Assembly: GCA_028456385.1 (NCBI GenBank)
Contig: JALNQF010000606.1
Location: 1-20,016, forward strand
From: Ophiosphaerella korrae
Taxonomy: Eukaryota > Ascomycota > Dothideomycetes > Pleosporales > Phaeosphaeriaceae
DNA: 20,016 nucleotides
Reading direction: 5' to 3'
In this document: in pieces, positions 18,561 through 20,016 of the stretch
How positions within the stretch are numbered: the stretch's first letter is position 1
How the letters are laid out: every line of letters starts with the position of its first letter
The notes under the pieces: generated by a model
Told to the model about the DNA's origin: nothing
The model's database searches: none
What the model saw: only the letters and a program-made list of their open reading frames with translations
Made by a program: the position numbers and the translations under genes

Positions 18561-19700
18561 TAATATTTACTAGCCTTCTAGTTAATCTTCTTTATAGATT
18601 TTAGTAATCTAAGGTAACTTAGCGTATAGTTCTATATAAAGCTTTATTTAATACTTTAACTATCTTCTTATTAGTCTTTATAAAGTTGTATTATACTTAC
18701 GTTTATAATTAATAAGCTCTTTTAGAGTCTTACTTAGAGTCTACTAATCTAGTACTTTATTAGAATTAATATAGTAGTAATTACTAAGTTTATAAAGTTT
18801 TTTATAAGCTAGGTATTATTTACTTATAGCTCTTTAACTTATTATTTAGTTAACGTTAGTATTACTACTACGTATACGTTAATTACAAGGTCTACCCTAT
18901 TTATTAAGTAGCGCGCTATCTATAAGAGAGGCGTCCCTAGTCTTACTCTAGGTAGTATTACTACTAGTAGTATAAAGTAAAGTATTATCTACTATAAAAG
19001 TAGCTTTACGCCTCTCTATATTTAGGAGATAGTATACTATTATATACTTATAGTAGCGTTTTATTATCTCTCTCTAGTTTATACTAAGTAATAGCTTTCT
19101 ATTATCTTAAAAGGTTATAGACTAAATTAGTACTACGTGTTTAATAGCTACTAAAAAGTCTTAAGTAATTATATTAATTTATAGTAACTCTACTACTTAA
19201 TACGTTTTAGCCTTAGTAGTAGCGTAGTTATACTTAGCTATCTATATATCCTAATTTACTAGGCTTCTTATAGGCTTAAGTAATTTAAGGTATCTATTAC
19301 GTATACGCTCTTACTTAATATACTTATCTACGCTAATAGTTTACTTTAGGTTTAATAGCTACTAACGTAGAGATTAGTTTAGTAGGTAGTACGTACGTAG
19401 TAGATATAGTAAGACTAAGGATTAGATAAACGTTATAATATACTAGAGACTTAACTACTCCTTTTTATACTTATATTAGTTACTATAGTATTACTTAGCT
19501 AATATTTTATAGTATTTAAGGTCTTCTTTAAAAGCCTTATAACTAGTAGCTAAGAGTTTAGACTACTACGTAGGAGTCTTAATACCTAATACTAGAGTAT
19601 AGTTAGCTATTACTAGAGCTCTAATTAGTTCTAGTCTCTAAATTAGCTAGGTAGAGGATTCTAGGTTAATCTTATCCTAAATGTTATATACTACGCATCT
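18561..19700 (-). pseudogene. Degenerate gag of the Copia element
   Basis: Minus-strand coding-like stretch upstream of the protease with the same loss of CpA/TpG as pol. It is helix-rich where readable (for example a Lys/Leu/Asn-rich segment at about 18700-18850). I cannot place a zinc knuckle or a start codon with confidence. Assigned as gag from position in the element, not from motif. The upstream limit of about 19700 coincides with the point where CpA and TpG reappear. Confidence 0.5.
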
Positions 19701-19808
19701 AGATTACAGTTAAATTATCTATATAGTATAATCTTTATTAGTCTTTAACGTTATAGTTAGATTGCGTTAAGTTATACTAGCTATCTTGTTTTAGCTTCGA
19801 GTTACAAG
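19681..19808. other. Transition zone at the 5' side of the Copia element
   Basis: CpA and TpG reappear here after a stretch with none (19381-19680). No coding feature was recognised. It may be the Copia leader or flanking sequence. Confidence 0.35.
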
Positions 19809-19937
19809 AGGGTAAGAGATTATTACTTTTTAAAGATGCTTGTAGTACTACTAGAAGGTAAGAGAATAGTACTTTTTGCTAACGCGCGTAGGGCTACTAG
19901 AAAGTAGGAGATTAGTACTTTTCGCTAATACTCTTTA
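19809..19937. repeat. 46-bp tandem repeat, nearly three units
   Basis: GGTAAGAGATTATTACTTTT (19811), GGTAAGAGAATAGTACTTTT (19857) and AGTAGGAGATTAGTACTTTT (19903) are spaced exactly 46 bp apart. The unit ends in a CTACTAG motif. The third unit is incomplete. Confidence 0.85.
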
Positions 19938-19942
19938 TAGTG

Positions 19943-20016
19943 CTTAGCTTAATACTTAGCTTAATACTTAAGTTAATACTTAAGTTAATACTTAAGTTAA
20001 TACTTAAGTTAATACT
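19943..20016. repeat. 12-bp tandem repeat (CTTAAGTTAATA) at the window edge
   Basis: Six full 12-bp units run from 19943: two of CTTAGCTTAATA, then four of CTTAAGTTAATA, and two more bases to the end. The array continues past the window, so its true length is unknown. Confidence 0.93.

Larger units (their letters stand above)
14564..19800 (-). mobile_element. Ty1/Copia retrotransposon, nearly complete but missing its 5' LTR in this window
   Basis: On the minus strand the order is gag, protease, integrase, RT, RNase H, 3' UTR, polypurine tract, LTR. Integrase before RT is the defining Copia order. The 3' LTR is at 14564-14754. No second copy of that LTR occurs before the right window edge, so the 5' end is beyond 20016 or lost. 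The interior is fully saturated with RIP (no CpA or TpG in 16081-16380), while both ends are milder. Confidence 0.85.

Noticed and set aside
1..20016. A genetic code in which TAA/TAG mean Gln, since many stops fall at Gln positions
   Set aside because: Stops also fall at Trp positions, Cys has become Tyr, and catalytic Asp/Glu have become Asn/Lys. CpA is missing in non-coding LTRs too, and E still has CAA codons at places where copy C has TAA. C to T mutation explains all of this; a code change does not.
1..20016. Mitochondrial DNA or a bacterial AT-rich genome
   Set aside because: Nested LTR retrotransposons with target duplications and a chromodomain are nuclear and eukaryotic. No organelle gene was seen.
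1..20016. tRNA genes, rRNA or telomere repeats
   Set aside because: I looked for cloverleaf-like GC-richer stretches and TTAGGG-type runs on both strands and saw none.

Overview
This 20 kb window is a graveyard of retrotransposons with no visible host gene. It is very AT-rich, and CpA/TpG dinucleotides are almost absent over long stretches while CpG survives; for example, I find none on the + strand in 16081-16380 or in 19381-19680. Reading frames that are clearly gag and pol are riddled with TAA/TAG at positions where related elements carry Gln or Trp. This is the mark of repeat-induced point mutation (RIP, C to T in a CpA context). It points to a heterochromatic AT-rich block in a filamentous ascomycete (Pezizomycotina). 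I cannot name the species.

Layout. 1-2489: the 3' part of a chromodomain Ty3/Gypsy element on + (integrase C-terminus, chromodomain, 3' UTR, polypurine tract, LTR 'C'), followed directly by a gag fragment that lacks its leader. 2490-2580: a 91-bp piece of the same LTR family on -. 2583-4404: the 5' part of a second Gypsy-like family on + (probable LTR with a 14-bp tandem repeat, leader, gag with a zinc knuckle). 4405-5110: LTR 'A' plus leader and gag start of family 1. 5111-5681: LTR 'B' plus leader of another family 1 copy. 5682-12707: a structurally complete 7,026-bp family 1 element 'E' on -. Both LTRs are 441 bp and the flanking target duplication is AGTAC (5677-5681 and 12708-12712). It sits inside the gag leader of copy B. 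12713-14500: copy B resumes with gag, then reverse transcriptase/RNase H across an internal deletion. 14564 to about 19700: a Ty1/Copia element on - (3' LTR 14564-14754, RNase H, RT, integrase, protease, gag). 19809-20016: two tandem-repeat blocks running off the window.

How the parts relate. Insertions are nested: B probably went into A, and E certainly went into B. The older copies are saturated with RIP on both strands. E is different: on its + (non-coding) strand CpA is almost gone but TpG survives, so the mutation was mostly one-sided. Catalytic residues decay accordingly. The E integrase D-D-E triad is still readable, while the Copia integrase triad reads N, N, K and its YVDD box reads YVNN. 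None of the elements can encode a working protein. I saw no tRNA, rRNA, CRISPR array or intact protein gene.
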